Below are positions 54,872 to 63,589 of a DNA stretch of 64,000 bases, in pieces. The notes under the pieces are model-generated. The model ran no database searches and was not told the DNA's origin. It was given only the letters and a program-made list of their open reading frames with translations. Every line of letters begins with the position of its first letter. Within the stretch, counting starts at the first letter, position 1. The stretch is from NCBI RefSeq assembly GCF_013387465.1, contig NZ_VYGV01000007.1, positions 244,549 through 308,548 on the forward strand, in the 5' to 3' direction. The position numbers and the translations under genes are program-made. Origin of the DNA: Hydrogenophaga aromaticivorans. Lineage in GTDB: Bacteria; Pseudomonadota; Gammaproteobacteria; Burkholderiales; Burkholderiaceae_C.

Positions 54872-55228
54872 TCAGCGCAACAGGTTGGTCCACTTGCCGA
54901 TGTTGAAGACCTGGCCATAGCCGTTCTTCTTCAGCATCATCTTCGCCATCCCGCTGCGCGTTCCGCTGGCGCAGCACAGCACCACGGGTGCCGAGCTGGG
55001 GATTTCCTTGAGCCGGCTTCCCAGCGCCGGCAGCGGGATGTTGACCGACCCCGGGGCGTTCCCGCCAGCGAACTCCGCCTCGGAACGGACGTCGACCAGC
55101 ATGGCGCCATTTCGCTTGAGCTCCGGCAACATCGCCACCACCCTTCGTGCGCTCCACCACTTGTAGCCAAACCACAGCGCCACCAGCAAGAGCGGCCAGT
55201 ACTGCTGAAAAAATCCTGAAAAGTCCAT
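54872..55228 (-). CDS. rhodanese-like protein with membrane anchor
   Basis: A 118-residue protein with an N-terminal transmembrane helix (FFQQYWPLLLVALWFGYKWW) and a rhodanese domain. The active-site loop is CASGTRS, containing the catalytic Cys. LVDVRSEAEFAGGNAPGSVNIPL is the diagnostic strand. It transfers sulfane sulfur; the partner is not identified. Relation to the YeeE/YedE importer 27 kb away is unproven. Confidence 0.88.
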   Translation of the reverse strand: MDFSGFFQQYWPLLLVALWFGYKWWSARRVVAMLPELKRNGAMLVDVRSEAEFAGGNAPGSVNIPLPALGSRLKEIPSSAPVVLCCASGTRSGMAKMMLKKNGYGQVFNIGKWTNLLR

Positions 55229-55323
55229 ACATCTCCTTGGGTTGGAAAGCCGGCTCGGTGGCATGAGATCCACACGCAGCTACACCCGGGAGTATCCATC
55301 AGGCAGAAAACCTGCGTCAGCCG

Positions 55324-55647
55324 TCAGGCCTGCCACACCCCAAACCCGGCCGAGCGCAGGTCGATGCCGATCTCCACCTCGCGCTCCTGCGCGTCCTCGT
55401 AGCGCATTGGGTTGAAGCCCTCGTACAGGTCGGGCAGCAGGCGCAGGCCGTATTTCTGAACGTAGGCATTGGCCTGGATGCCGGCCTTGTGTTTGTCAAA
55501 GCGCACATCCGGGTCCAGCCCGGTCATGCCCACGTAGACGCAGGGTTTGCCGTCCACATAGCCGGGGTTGCACTTGCGGAATTTGCGTTCCTGCAGCACG
55601 TCTTTGGAGAGTTCGACCACGTAGACGTGGTGGTGGGGGCGGGGCAT
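55324..55647 (-). CDS. GIY-YIG-like hypothetical protein
   Basis: A 107-residue protein with a GIY-YIG nuclease-like outline: VYVVELS, then PCVYVGMTGLDPDVRFDKHKAG (YxGxT, Arg and His) and a C-terminal EGFNPMRYEDAQEREVEIGIDL helix. The first signature is YVV rather than GIY, so nuclease activity is uncertain. ATG 55647 is preferred; another start would add a run of unrelated residues. Family assignment is by pattern only. Confidence 0.6.
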   Translation of the reverse strand: MPRPHHHVYVVELSKDVLQERKFRKCNPGYVDGKPCVYVGMTGLDPDVRFDKHKAGIQANAYVQKYGLRLLPDLYEGFNPMRYEDAQEREVEIGIDLRSAGFGVWQA

Positions 55648-55803
55648 GCAGGCTCCAGCTTGAGGCGTCACGCGGTTGATGGACACATTGTCGCCCTGCC
55701 AGCTAAAACCCAAACTGCGGAGCATTTGCGGGGCTCATGTGCGCTTTGGCAAATGGCCTCTGCCCATATCCTGTGAGAACCTAAAACTGGAGCATCCCCT
55801 CAC

Positions 55804-56757
55804 ATGACCACCGCGTTGCACGACATCGAAGAGCGCACCAACCTCACAGGCAGCAACAAGTTTGAACTGATGCTGTTCCGTCTGGGCGAAGCGCCGGGTA
55901 CGGACCGCCGCGAACTGTTTGGCATCAACGTCTTCAAGGTGCGCGAAATCCTGGTCATGCCGACCATCACCGCCATCGCGAACGCACCGGCCCACGTACT
56001 CGGCGTTGCCAACATTCGCGGGCAGATCATCCCCGTGATCGACCTGCCCGCTGTGGTGGGCTGCGTACCCCGACGCGGGCTCACTATCCTGATGGTGACC
56101 GAATTCGCCCGGACCACCCAGGCCTTTGCCGTTGAAGAGGTGGCCGAGATCGTGCGGCTCGAATGGGGCAACGTGCTGGCCGCAGAAGGCAATGGCGGCG
56201 GTCTGGTGACCAGCATCGCCAAGCTCGACGGCGATGCTGAAAAGGGCCGCCTGGTCCAGGTGCTGGACGTGGAGCAGATCCTGCGCAACGTCATGCCCAC
56301 CGCGCAGGAAGCCATCACCCCGCAGTCGGTGGGCACTGCGGTGCACCTGCCCGAGGGCTCGATCATCCTCGCGGCCGACGACTCGCCGGTGGCGCGCATG
56401 ATGATCGAACAAGGGCTGGGCGCGATGGGCGCGCCCTACGTCATGACCAAGACCGGCCAGGAAGCCTGGGACCGTCTGCAGGCGATTGAAGAAGAGGCCC
56501 ATGCCGAAGGCAAAACCGCCCACGACAAAGTGGCGCTGGTGCTGACCGATCTGGAAATGCCGGTGATGGACGGCTTCACGCTGACGCGCAACATCAAGCA
56601 GGACCCGCGCTTCAAATCGATCCCGGTGGTGATCCATTCGTCCCTGACGGGCACGGCCAACGAAGCGCACGTGAGCTCCGTGGGCGCCGACGCCTACGTG
56701 GCCAAATTCGTGGCCAGCGAACTGGCCGCCACCATCCGACAGGTGCTCAAGCACTGA
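55804..56757 (+). CDS. cheV: chemotaxis scaffold/response protein CheV
   Basis: A 317-residue CheV protein: N-terminal CheW-like domain ([40 protein letters not shown]) and C-terminal receiver domain ([11 protein letters not shown] with the acidic pair; [12 protein letters not shown] with the phospho-acceptor Asp; VVIHSSLTG). It couples receptors to CheA and modulates output. No other chemotaxis genes are in the window, so this is a stand-alone copy. Confidence 0.92.
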   Translation: MTTALHDIEERTNLTGSNKFELMLFRLGEAPGTDRRELFGINVFKVREILVMPTITAIANAPAHVLGVANIRGQIIPVIDLPAVVGCVPRRGLTILMVTEFARTTQAFAVEEVAEIVRLEWGNVLAAEGNGGGLVTSIAKLDGDAEKGRLVQVLDVEQILRNVMPTAQEAITPQSVGTAVHLPEGSIILAADDSPVARMMIEQGLGAMGAPYVMTKTGQEAWDRLQAIEEEAHAEGKTAHDKVALVLTDLEMPVMDGFTLTRNIKQDPRFKSIPVVIHSSLTGTANEAHVSSVGADAYVAKFVASELAATIRQVLKH

Positions 56758-56795
56758 CCTGAACGGAACCGGGCGGTTGCGTCACACTTGGCGCC

Positions 56796-57290
56796 ATGAA
56801 GCACTTCCTGACCTTTCTCGTGCTGGCCGGCATGGCCTTGGGTGTGTCGGCCCAGACCCTGTGGCGCGACGCACCGATGCTCGCCAGCCCGGCCGAGATC
56901 CGCGCCCTGATGCCCGACGCCCGCGAAACCTCACCCAGCCAGCGCGCGGCGGACCGCAGCGCCTTGCTCGAAATCCCGAGCACGCCGATTGCGGACGAGG
57001 ACTTCGCCGCCACCTTCCATTTCGAGTCCGAGCGCCTGCAGCGCATTCACCTGCGCGCCCAGCCCGGCACCCGCGAGCGCACCCAGGCGCTGCTGCGGGC
57101 CTTGCAGACCTCGCTGCGCGCGCGCTACGGCCTGCCCATCAGCACCAAGGCGCGGGAGAATGCGGCGCCCGGTACGGTCGACCTCAAGTGGGCGTTCAGG
57201 CGCATGACGGTGCAGCTCCAGATGGTCGACGGCGCCACGGTGGAGTTGATCTACAGCGCCAACATACCGGGCCGGCCAGCGGGCCTTTGA
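56796..57290 (+). CDS. secreted hypothetical protein
   Basis: A 164-residue protein with a signal peptide (FLTFLVLAGMALGVSA). The mature sequence contains APMLASPAEIRALMPDARET and a ESERLQRIHLRAQPG region; no motif is recognised. It begins 38 bases after cheV, so may be cotranscribed, but relation to chemotaxis is unproven. Confidence 0.62.
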   Translation: MKHFLTFLVLAGMALGVSAQTLWRDAPMLASPAEIRALMPDARETSPSQRAADRSALLEIPSTPIADEDFAATFHFESERLQRIHLRAQPGTRERTQALLRALQTSLRARYGLPISTKARENAAPGTVDLKWAFRRMTVQLQMVDGATVELIYSANIPGRPAGL

Positions 57291-57440
57291 AAAACCATTT
57301 CATCGATCCGGTTTGAAAAAATCGCCCTGATGGTCTATGGTGAAACCGTCTGGCGACCTCTCCGCCCTCTCTGTGCCCTCCCGCTCCGCGCCCGCGGGCA
57401 GTTGTCAGGCTCTCTTTTATTCTTCTGAAAGGAGAACAAC

Positions 57441-57869
57441 ATGGGACTACTGGACAAGTTTTTTGGCGGCAAGGTGGACTATCCGCCGCTGCCGGCTGGC
57501 AACGAGGCGCTGGCCCAGCTCGATGAAATGAAAGCGCCGCTGGAAGAGCTGGCGCACAAGGTGCATGACCACCTCGAAGTGGTTCCGGCAGAGCACGAAG
57601 CCTTTGTATTCCTCGGCAAGCCACCCAAGAACTTTGGCATTGCCTGGATTCACGATGGCAAGGTCACCGGCCTCAAGGAATTCGCCGAAGAACACCATCT
57701 GACGCAAGTCGAAGTCGGCAAGATGATTGTGCGGCTCGGCGAGGCCTACCAGCACGCCAGCGAAACGCCGCGCTACTCGGCCGAATTCGGCGGCAAGCAG
57801 ATGGTCGTCATTCCGTCGCAGGGTCTGGAGCAGGAAATGCACCAGATCATGGCGAATACGCTGCACTGA
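57441..57869 (+). CDS. hypothetical protein
   Basis: A 142-residue soluble protein, starting MGLLDKFFGGKVDYPPLP, with a predicted helical and beta composition and no recognised domain. It has a strong ribosome binding site (GAAAGGAGAACAAC) 8 bases before ATG. It lies convergent with an HTH gene 18 bases further on. Function unknown. Confidence 0.6.
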   Translation: MGLLDKFFGGKVDYPPLPAGNEALAQLDEMKAPLEELAHKVHDHLEVVPAEHEAFVFLGKPPKNFGIAWIHDGKVTGLKEFAEEHHLTQVEVGKMIVRLGEAYQHASETPRYSAEFGGKQMVVIPSQGLEQEMHQIMANTLH

Positions 57870-57887
57870 CGCATTTGTCTGCGGCGC

Positions 57888-58241
57888 TCAAGCCGCCTTC
57901 AAATGCATGTCGATGTGCAGCGACGCAAAAGGGCACACCACGCCCCCGGCTTCGGTGCGCTCCAGCAGGCCCAGCTCAGCCAGCGCGACCACGTCTTCAT
58001 GCACCCGCTTCACATCGCGCCCCACCTGGCGGGCCAGCTCGCGCACCGACAGCTCACCCTTGCCTTGCGCGGTGCGCACCAGCTCCCAGCGTTTTTCGGT
58101 CAGCATGCCGAAGAAATGACCCGGGCTCTCGAAGTTCAGCACCTCACCCTGGTAAGTGCCTTTCTGCGCAGCCACAGCCGCTGCGCGCAGGCCGGCTTGC
58201 CAGTCAGGCTGCAGGGTGATGGTCAAAAAACGGTTGTTCAT
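57888..58241 (-). CDS. HTH transcriptional regulator / orphan antitoxin-like
   Basis: A 117-residue protein with a winged HTH (KGELSVRELARQVGRDVKRVHEDVVALAELGLLER) of the kind annotated as HVO_A0114-family antitoxin. In other genomes this HTH follows a DUF6516-type toxin gene, but none is seen upstream; an unrelated antitoxin-type ORF lies there instead. So it may be an orphan antitoxin or regulator. Confidence in the exact family is moderate. Confidence 0.65.
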   Translation of the reverse strand: MNNRFLTITLQPDWQAGLRAAAVAAQKGTYQGEVLNFESPGHFFGMLTEKRWELVRTAQGKGELSVRELARQVGRDVKRVHEDVVALAELGLLERTEAGGVVCPFASLHIDMHLKAA

Positions 58242-58298
58242 GTCGCTCTCCTGGCCGTCTGAATGCGGGTGACCCCCGTTGATGCGACTTGCGGACGT

Positions 58299-58532
58299 TC
58301 ATGCCGAACTGGAATTGACTTGGTACTTCGCAATCACGTCTGACAAGGACGCCACCTGAATCTCCCCTCGGCGGTAGGCGGCCAGCCGCGATTCAGCCTC
58401 TTTCGCCCACATGGCATCCAGAGTAGCGTCCGGCTCATCCAGTGTGTCCAGGAGCTGATCCACCAGCGCCAGGCGCTCATCTGGCGGGAGCTGCAGCGCC
58501 TGTTCGCGCAATGATTTTGCGGTGATGGGCAT
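58299..58532 (-). CDS. addiction-module component protein (Unstab_antitox, TIGR02574)
   Basis: A 77-residue helical antitoxin-like protein: LREQALQLPPDERLALVDQLLDTLDEP is the diagnostic motif of the TIGR02574/PF09720 family. The usual ParE/RelE toxin partner directly downstream is missing; the next ORF is an HTH protein. ATG 58532 is preferred over a start 33 bases upstream. Orphan antitoxins of this type can bind other toxins. Confidence 0.8.
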   Translation of the reverse strand: MPITAKSLREQALQLPPDERLALVDQLLDTLDEPDATLDAMWAKEAESRLAAYRRGEIQVASLSDVIAKYQVNSSSA

Positions 58533-58600
58533 GGGCGCTTCCTCTGTGGACGACTTCAGTTGCATGTTTACTCAGGTATCCGTGGTCCATCGGCAATGGT

Positions 58601-58897
58601 TCAAGCCGCCTTCTTCACCGACAGCTTGACCGTGTAGCCCAGCTGCGCCGCCACGTTCACCAGCGCGTCCAGCGTGAACTTGTGGGTGCGGCCTTTCACC
58701 AGATCGTTCATGCGCGGCTGGCTCACGCCCGCGCGCTGGGCGGCTTCGGCCTGGGTGATGCCGAGCTTGGCGATCACCTTGCGGATGTGCGCCACCAGAT
58801 CGGCGCGCAGCAACAGGTTTTGCGCCGCGGGCTCGGCAAAGCCCAAGTCGTGGAACACGTTGTCGCTGCCCACCACCACATTCAGCTTCTTGCTCAT
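58601..58897 (-). CDS. higA: HigA-type XRE antitoxin
   Basis: A 98-residue HTH_37/XRE antitoxin: AHIRKVIAKLGITQAEAAQRAGVSQPRMNDLVKGRTHKFTLDAL gives HTH plus the HigA2-like downstream helix. It lies after the toxin gene, in the HigBA order, overlapping as ATGA. It neutralises HigB and probably represses the operon. Confidence 0.85.
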   Translation of the reverse strand: MSKKLNVVVGSDNVFHDLGFAEPAAQNLLLRADLVAHIRKVIAKLGITQAEAAQRAGVSQPRMNDLVKGRTHKFTLDALVNVAAQLGYTVKLSVKKAA

Positions 58898-59232
58898 GGC
58901 TTCTTGCCTTCCTTTCTTGCATTCAACAGCGCCGCGTAGCGGCTTTGGGCCAACTCCAGGTCGGGCGGTGCGGTCTTCTGCGTCTTCTTCACGAACGCGT
59001 GCAGCACGTACACCGCCTCCGCGAACTTGGCCACATAGATCACCCGGTACTGATTGCCCGCACGGACCCTGATCTCGAAGGCGCCACCACCCACAGTGGG
59101 CATGGGCTTGAAGTCGCTGGGCATCAACCCGTTCTGAACTTGCCTCAGCTCCGTACCCACCGCCGCGCGTGCGTCTTCAGGAAACTCCCTGACCACATTG
59201 AGACTGGTTCCCAGCCACTGGATGCGTTTCAT
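58894..59232 (-). CDS. higB: HigB-type (Gp49-like) RelE-superfamily toxin
   Basis: A 112-residue RelE-fold toxin: RIQWLGTSLNVVREFP, GGGAFEIRVRAGNQYRVIYVAKFAEAVYVLHAFVKKTQKTAPPDLELAQSRYA in pieces, matching the phage Gp49/HigB group with typical conserved Arg, Tyr and Lys residues. It cleaves mRNA at the ribosome in studied members. It is the promoter-proximal gene of the pair. Confidence 0.87.
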   Translation of the reverse strand: MKRIQWLGTSLNVVREFPEDARAAVGTELRQVQNGLMPSDFKPMPTVGGGAFEIRVRAGNQYRVIYVAKFAEAVYVLHAFVKKTQKTAPPDLELAQSRYAALLNARKEGKKP

Positions 59233-59407
59233 TTTATATCCGTTCTGATAATTTCAAGAGAGTGATATGTGCCCCGACATTCACCCTTCTTGCCTCCGCA
59301 TACAACATCACCCGCCCGAGCCTTGCGGCTGAAATTGGCAGGTCGTCCAGATTGTGTGCCAGCACTTGCGGCATCATCCGCCCCAGGGAAGCAAATACTT
59401 ACAACTC

Positions 59408-61234
59408 ATGGCCACACTGATACCAGCCCTCGGCAGCTGCGTCTCGCGCATGACTCCGGGCGAGCGCCGCACCGCAGATCGGCTTGAAGACAAGCTCGAT
59501 GCCGACTACCTGCTCTGGTACGACGTGGCCGTCGGCCCCAAGCACCAGCACCCGGACTTTGTGGTCATGCACCCGCGCCGGGGCATCCTGATCCTGGAGG
59601 TCAAGGACTTCCGGTTCTCCACCCTCATCCAGGCCAACAAACAGACCTGGGACATCCACGGCGACAACGGCCCCAAGACCATTGCCAACCCGCTGGAGCA
59701 GGCGCGGCAGTACGCGCACCAGGTGGTCAAGGCACTGGAGCGCGACCCGCAACTGGTGCAGCCCGAAGGCCGGCACCAGGGCAAGCTGGCTTTTCCGTGG
59801 AGCTACGGCGTGGTGCTGCCCAACATCACCCGCGTGCAGTTCGACAAAGCCGAACTCGCCCACGCCATCGAGCCGCACCGCGTGGTCTGCCAGGACGAGA
59901 TGGGCGAACACGTCGACCCGGAGGCGCTGCAAAGCCGCCTGTGGGACATGTTCCCATTCATGATGGGCGGCGTCATGTCGCTGCCGCAGCTGGACCGCGT
60001 GCGCTGGATCATGTTTCCTGAAGTGCGGGTCAGCACCCAGGAAAGTCTGTTCGCCGCCGATGCGGGCGACGAGGCCGCCGACCTGCCCAGCATCATGCGT
60101 GTGATGGACATCCAGCAAGAGCAGCTGGCGCGCAGCCTGGGCGACGGGCACCGCGTCATCCACGGCGTGGCCGGCTCGGGCAAGACCATGCTGCTGGCCT
60201 ACCGCGCCGAGCACCTGGCCAAGGCCCACACCGCGGCCAGCAAACCCATCCTCATGCTTTGCTACAACGAGCCGCTGGCCAAGCAGCTCGCCCGCGTGAT
60301 GGCCGCCAAAGGCATTGCCGACCGCGTGCACGCCGTTCACTTTCACAAATGGTGCCGCGACCAGCTCGTCGCCTTTGGCCAGACCCTGCCCGCCAACAAC
60401 CAGTCGGTCAAAGACAAGATGGCCGACATGGTCCAGCGCGTCATCAGCGGTGTGGACCGCCGCCAGATCCCCAGCGGGCAATACCAGGCCGTGCTCATCG
60501 ACGAAGGCCACGACTTCGCGCCCGAGTGGCTCAGGCTCATCACGCAGATGGTGGACCCCGCCACCAACAGCCTGCTCGTGCTGTACGACGACGCGCAGAG
60601 CATCTACGAGCGCAGCCGCAGCAAGCAGTTCAGCTTCAAGAGCGTGGGCATCCAGGCGCAGGGGCGCACCACCATCCTCAAGATCAACTACCGCAACACG
60701 CGGCAGATTCTGCAAACCGCCAGCCTCGTGGCCGCTGACCTGTTGACCGCCGAAGACAAAGACGAAGACGGCATCCCCATGCTCAAGCCCGTGAGCTGCG
60801 GGCGCGACGGCGAGGCGCCGCTCATCATCCGCCTGCCCAGCCTGCGGGCCGAAGCCACGCGCGTGGCCGAGCTCCTGGGCTCCGCCCACCAGGAAGGCCA
60901 CGCCTGGGGCGACATGGCCATCATCTGCCGGCACTACAGCGAGATGGATCAATGCGCCGGCGTGTTGCGCCAGCGCGGCCTGCCGCACCAGGTGCGCAAA
61001 GGCGCGGGCAGCTTCGACCCGGCCGCCGACACCATCAAGGTGCTGACCATGCACGCCAGCAAAGGGCTGGAGTTCCCGGTGGTGGCGCTGGTGGGCGCCG
61101 GCCACATGCCCGCCCCGGGTGAAGACGAGCGCGAAGAAGCCAAGCTGTTTTACGTGGGCGCGACCCGGGCCACGCAGCGGCTGATCATTGGGTTGGGTGG
61201 CAGCGGGCAGTTTGCAAACCGCTTTGCTGTCTGA
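59408..61234 (+). CDS. NERD-nuclease / UvrD-type helicase fusion
   Basis: A 608-residue protein. The N-terminal NERD domain has a PD-(D/E)xK layout: Asp50 in PDFVV, Glu64 and Lys66 in LILEVKDF. The rest is an SF1A helicase: Walker A GVAGSGKT (253-260), DEGHD Walker B (365-369), YDDAQSIY, INYRNTRQI, TMHASKGLEFPVV and FYVGATRATQRL. It probably cuts and unwinds DNA. Its last 303 bases are duplicated at 63590-63892. The neighbourhood (toxin genes, NYN-LOTUS, AT-rich cargo) suggests a defence or mobile-element role. Confidence 0.9.
   Translation: MATLIPALGSCVSRMTPGERRTADRLEDKLDADYLLWYDVAVGPKHQHPDFVVMHPRRGILILEVKDFRFSTLIQANKQTWDIHGDNGPKTIANPLEQARQYAHQVVKALERDPQLVQPEGRHQGKLAFPWSYGVVLPNITRVQFDKAELAHAIEPHRVVCQDEMGEHVDPEALQSRLWDMFPFMMGGVMSLPQLDRVRWIMFPEVRVSTQESLFAADAGDEAADLPSIMRVMDIQQEQLARSLGDGHRVIHGVAGSGKTMLLAYRAEHLAKAHTAASKPILMLCYNEPLAKQLARVMAAKGIADRVHAVHFHKWCRDQLVAFGQTLPANNQSVKDKMADMVQRVISGVDRRQIPSGQYQAVLIDEGHDFAPEWLRLITQMVDPATNSLLVLYDDAQSIYERSRSKQFSFKSVGIQAQGRTTILKINYRNTRQILQTASLVAADLLTAEDKDEDGIPMLKPVSCGRDGEAPLIIRLPSLRAEATRVAELLGSAHQEGHAWGDMAIICRHYSEMDQCAGVLRQRGLPHQVRKGAGSFDPAADTIKVLTMHASKGLEFPVVALVGAGHMPAPGEDEREEAKLFYVGATRATQRLIIGLGGSGQFANRFAV
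60932..61234 (+). repeat. 303-bp direct repeat, left copy (helicase 3' end)
   Basis: Last 303 bases of the helicase gene, to its stop codon. They align without gaps to 63590-63892, with about 37 mismatches by hand count concentrated at the two ends; the central 220 or so bases differ by only about a dozen. Confidence 0.88.
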
Positions 61235-61268
61235 GCGATTTCAAAGAAGACAAAGGGGGAAAACGAAG

Positions 61269-62021
61269 ATGGCAACAAAGCCAAACAACGAGCGGCTGGC
61301 AGTGATGATCGATGCCGACAACGCGCAAGCGTCGCTGGTGCACGAACTCATGTCGGAGGTCTCGCGCTACGGCACCGCCACCATCAAGCGGGCTTACGGT
61401 GATTGGACAACGCCCAATCTGCAGCAGTGGAAGAACGTACTCCATGCCAACGCTATTCAGCCCATGCAGCAGTTCCGCTACACCACAGGCAAGAACGCGA
61501 CTGATTCAGCGCTCATCATCGACGCGATGGATGTTCTGCACGCGGGCCTTGTTGATGGATTCTGCTTGGTGTCGTCGGACAGCGACTTCACTCGCTTGGC
61601 CACTCGCATTCGAGAGGCAGGCTTGGCGGTATATGGGTTTGGTGAACGGCATACGCCCGAACCTTTCGTCGCGGCATGCGACAAGTTCATTTACACAGAA
61701 ATTCTCAAGCTGAAACCTGCTGAAACACCCGAGGCAGAGCCAAGTGCAGTGCCCGCAACTGAGATTGCCGTGGTTCAACCGCTGGTGATTGCGGCAATTG
61801 ATGCCAATGCGAGAGAGGATGGCTGGGCACCCCTGGGTGGGGTGGGCGGCTACATCGGGAAAATCGACCCATCTTTCGACTCCCGCAACTTTGGCTTTAA
61901 GAAGCTGAGCGACTTAGTGCGAACTTTGGGCTACGTCGAGACAAAAGATGTGCCATTCACTCGACCTGACGGGGTCGTACTCAACAACATGCAGATTCGC
62001 ATGAAGCGAGTTTCGCGATGA
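61269..62021 (+). CDS. NYN-domain / LOTUS (OST-HTH) protein
   Basis: A 250-residue protein. The NYN domain (residues 8-145) has the PIN-like acidic residues: Asp15 and Asp17 in MIDADNAQ, Asp79 in ATDSALIIDAMD, and Asp104/Asp106 in SSDSDFTRLA. The C-terminal LOTUS/OST-HTH domain (about 170-248) includes GGVGGYIGKIDPSFDSRNFGFKKLSDLVRTLGYVE. NYN proteins are RNases; LOTUS domains bind RNA. It starts 34 bases after the helicase stop and is probably coexpressed. An RNA-targeting role in a defence context is an inference. Confidence 0.88.
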   Translation: MATKPNNERLAVMIDADNAQASLVHELMSEVSRYGTATIKRAYGDWTTPNLQQWKNVLHANAIQPMQQFRYTTGKNATDSALIIDAMDVLHAGLVDGFCLVSSDSDFTRLATRIREAGLAVYGFGERHTPEPFVAACDKFIYTEILKLKPAETPEAEPSAVPATEIAVVQPLVIAAIDANAREDGWAPLGGVGGYIGKIDPSFDSRNFGFKKLSDLVRTLGYVETKDVPFTRPDGVVLNNMQIRMKRVSR

Positions 62022-62142
62022 TGCCTTTTGTGATGAATTGGAGTCTGACCCCAAACATTTTAGACTAGCAAGAACACAGTCCAAAATCCTAGTTACATTC
62101 GTAGCTATTGCGGCAAATATATTATCTAAAATCCCGATACTT

Positions 62143-63162
62143 ATGACTAACAAACAATCCGCTACGCAAAATATTCAAGCGAAAATTACCGAAAATCTTG
62201 AGAGTGCGTTTGATGCAGTAATTATTGAGAGAAATAAGTATTATCAGGAAAACCCTGGAAAGATTCCAAACCTTGACTCGATCGATTCAATTGTAAGATC
62301 ATCGGCTTTGGCTAATGCGGCCATATCGGGTGGCTCAAGCTTGGTTCCAGGGCCGATTGGAATGCTTGCCATTGTCCCCGAGTTAGTATTGGTCACGAGA
62401 AATCAAATTCGATTGATTTATGACGTTGCTGCTGCACATGGTCAAAAAGAGGCTATCACCAAAGAGCTTCTAGCCGCTGTGTTCGTTTCCGCAATGGGCA
62501 CCTCCGCCGGAGGGCTGCTAGTAGTTCAGGGTAGCAAGCTCTTAGTGAAGCGGGCAAGCTTACAAGTGTTTCAGAAGCTGATTGTTATTTTGGGTGGAAA
62601 AATCACTCAGCAGGCCCTGAAGTCGGCCATCAGCAAGTGGCTTCCAGGGGTGGGTGCCGCAGCGATGGCCGCGTGGTCCAACTACATGACAAGGAAAATC
62701 GGGAATAAGTCCAAAGAGCTCTTTAGTAAACAAATTGTACAAAATGACGATGTCACCGACATCGAGCTAATCACACCTCTGGATATATCCGCAGAAGAGA
62801 ATAATAATGAAGCTCGTTCCAGCGAATATGCAAAAATTCAAATTTTAATCAATCTGGCGAAAATTGATGGCCAAGTGGATGATTTGGAGAGTGAATTTAT
62901 TGGAAATTTCATCGATAAAGCGGACATCACGCACGGTGAAAAAATCGATTTAATCTCAAGTCTAGGCAATCTTGAAAGTCAATACTTCGACATCAAATCG
63001 CTAGAGAGGTCACCAGATGAAGCTATTGCACTACTGGTCAACCTGACCCTCTTGGCAAAACTGGATGGGCGCTTTCATATCACCGAAAAGCTCTATATCA
63101 AGCAGATCGGAAAAATTCTGAACTTCTCCGCTTCTGATATCGAAGAAGTGATGGCTAGCTGA
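62143..63162 (+). CDS. EcsC-like plus TerB fusion protein, AT-rich
   Basis: A 339-residue protein in DNA much poorer in G+C than its surroundings (23 of 60 bases at 62161-62220). N-terminal EcsC-like block PGPIGMLAIVPELVLV...DVAAAHG (residues about 69-101), then two hydrophobic helices (about 120-180), and a C-terminal TerB-like domain with two half-motifs AKIDGQVDDLESEFI (239-253) and AKLDGRFHITEKLYI (305-319). The base composition indicates horizontal acquisition. A longer start (TTG 62038) is possible. Function unknown; probably membrane-associated. Confidence 0.78.
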   Translation: MTNKQSATQNIQAKITENLESAFDAVIIERNKYYQENPGKIPNLDSIDSIVRSSALANAAISGGSSLVPGPIGMLAIVPELVLVTRNQIRLIYDVAAAHGQKEAITKELLAAVFVSAMGTSAGGLLVVQGSKLLVKRASLQVFQKLIVILGGKITQQALKSAISKWLPGVGAAAMAAWSNYMTRKIGNKSKELFSKQIVQNDDVTDIELITPLDISAEENNNEARSSEYAKIQILINLAKIDGQVDDLESEFIGNFIDKADITHGEKIDLISSLGNLESQYFDIKSLERSPDEAIALLVNLTLLAKLDGRFHITEKLYIKQIGKILNFSASDIEEVMAS

Positions 63163-63252
63163 TACTGTTTGTTCGTCCGCCCGTCCTAATCATTCACCCG
63201 AGATGCGATCCCTATGTCATCCGTGAGTTCACACCCATCTGGAGTACAGATC

Positions 63253-63552
63253 ATGAAAAAAACGGCTACTTGGTTTTCGTTTGCGACGCTCAGTGCCTTT
63301 TTGCTCGCCGCCTGTGTATCAGCCGCGCCGCCCAATCCTCGCGATCAGGCGGTGAACCAAGCTTGGGAAACCTATTGCACCTCGGGCTACTGCGAAGGGG
63401 CCAAGGGCACCATTGTTGAAAGAACAGACAGTACTTTGACCGTCTCCATCAACGGCAATATCCGCTACATGACCTACACCGTCACCGGCGGGCCAGGCGG
63501 CTACGAGGCCCGGGTCAGCCCAACAGCGAACCAGGGACGCACCAAGCCCTGA
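63253..63552 (+). CDS. small lipoprotein
   Basis: A 99-residue protein with a lipoprotein signal (WFSFATLSAFLLAACVS, lipobox LAAC). The mature part has a Cys pair (ETYCTSGYCEGA) and a short beta-rich stretch, and no recognised domain. It lies at the right end of the cargo, before the repeat copy. Envelope location likely. Confidence 0.68.
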   Translation: MKKTATWFSFATLSAFLLAACVSAAPPNPRDQAVNQAWETYCTSGYCEGAKGTIVERTDSTLTVSINGNIRYMTYTVTGGPGGYEARVSPTANQGRTKP

Positions 63553-63589
63553 GTGCCGCTGGTTGAAGCCTGACCCCGATACCTTCAGA

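Noticed and set aside
58894..59232. Phage-like HigB gene as evidence of a prophage
   Set aside because: No integrase, capsid, terminase or lysis genes are present; HigBA modules occur widely outside prophages.
62045..63577. CTGACCCC at both edges of the cargo (62045-62052 and 63570-63577) as possible insertion target repeats
   Set aside because: Only eight bases, not at the exact edges of the 303-bp copies, and too likely by chance in this composition to call an attachment site.
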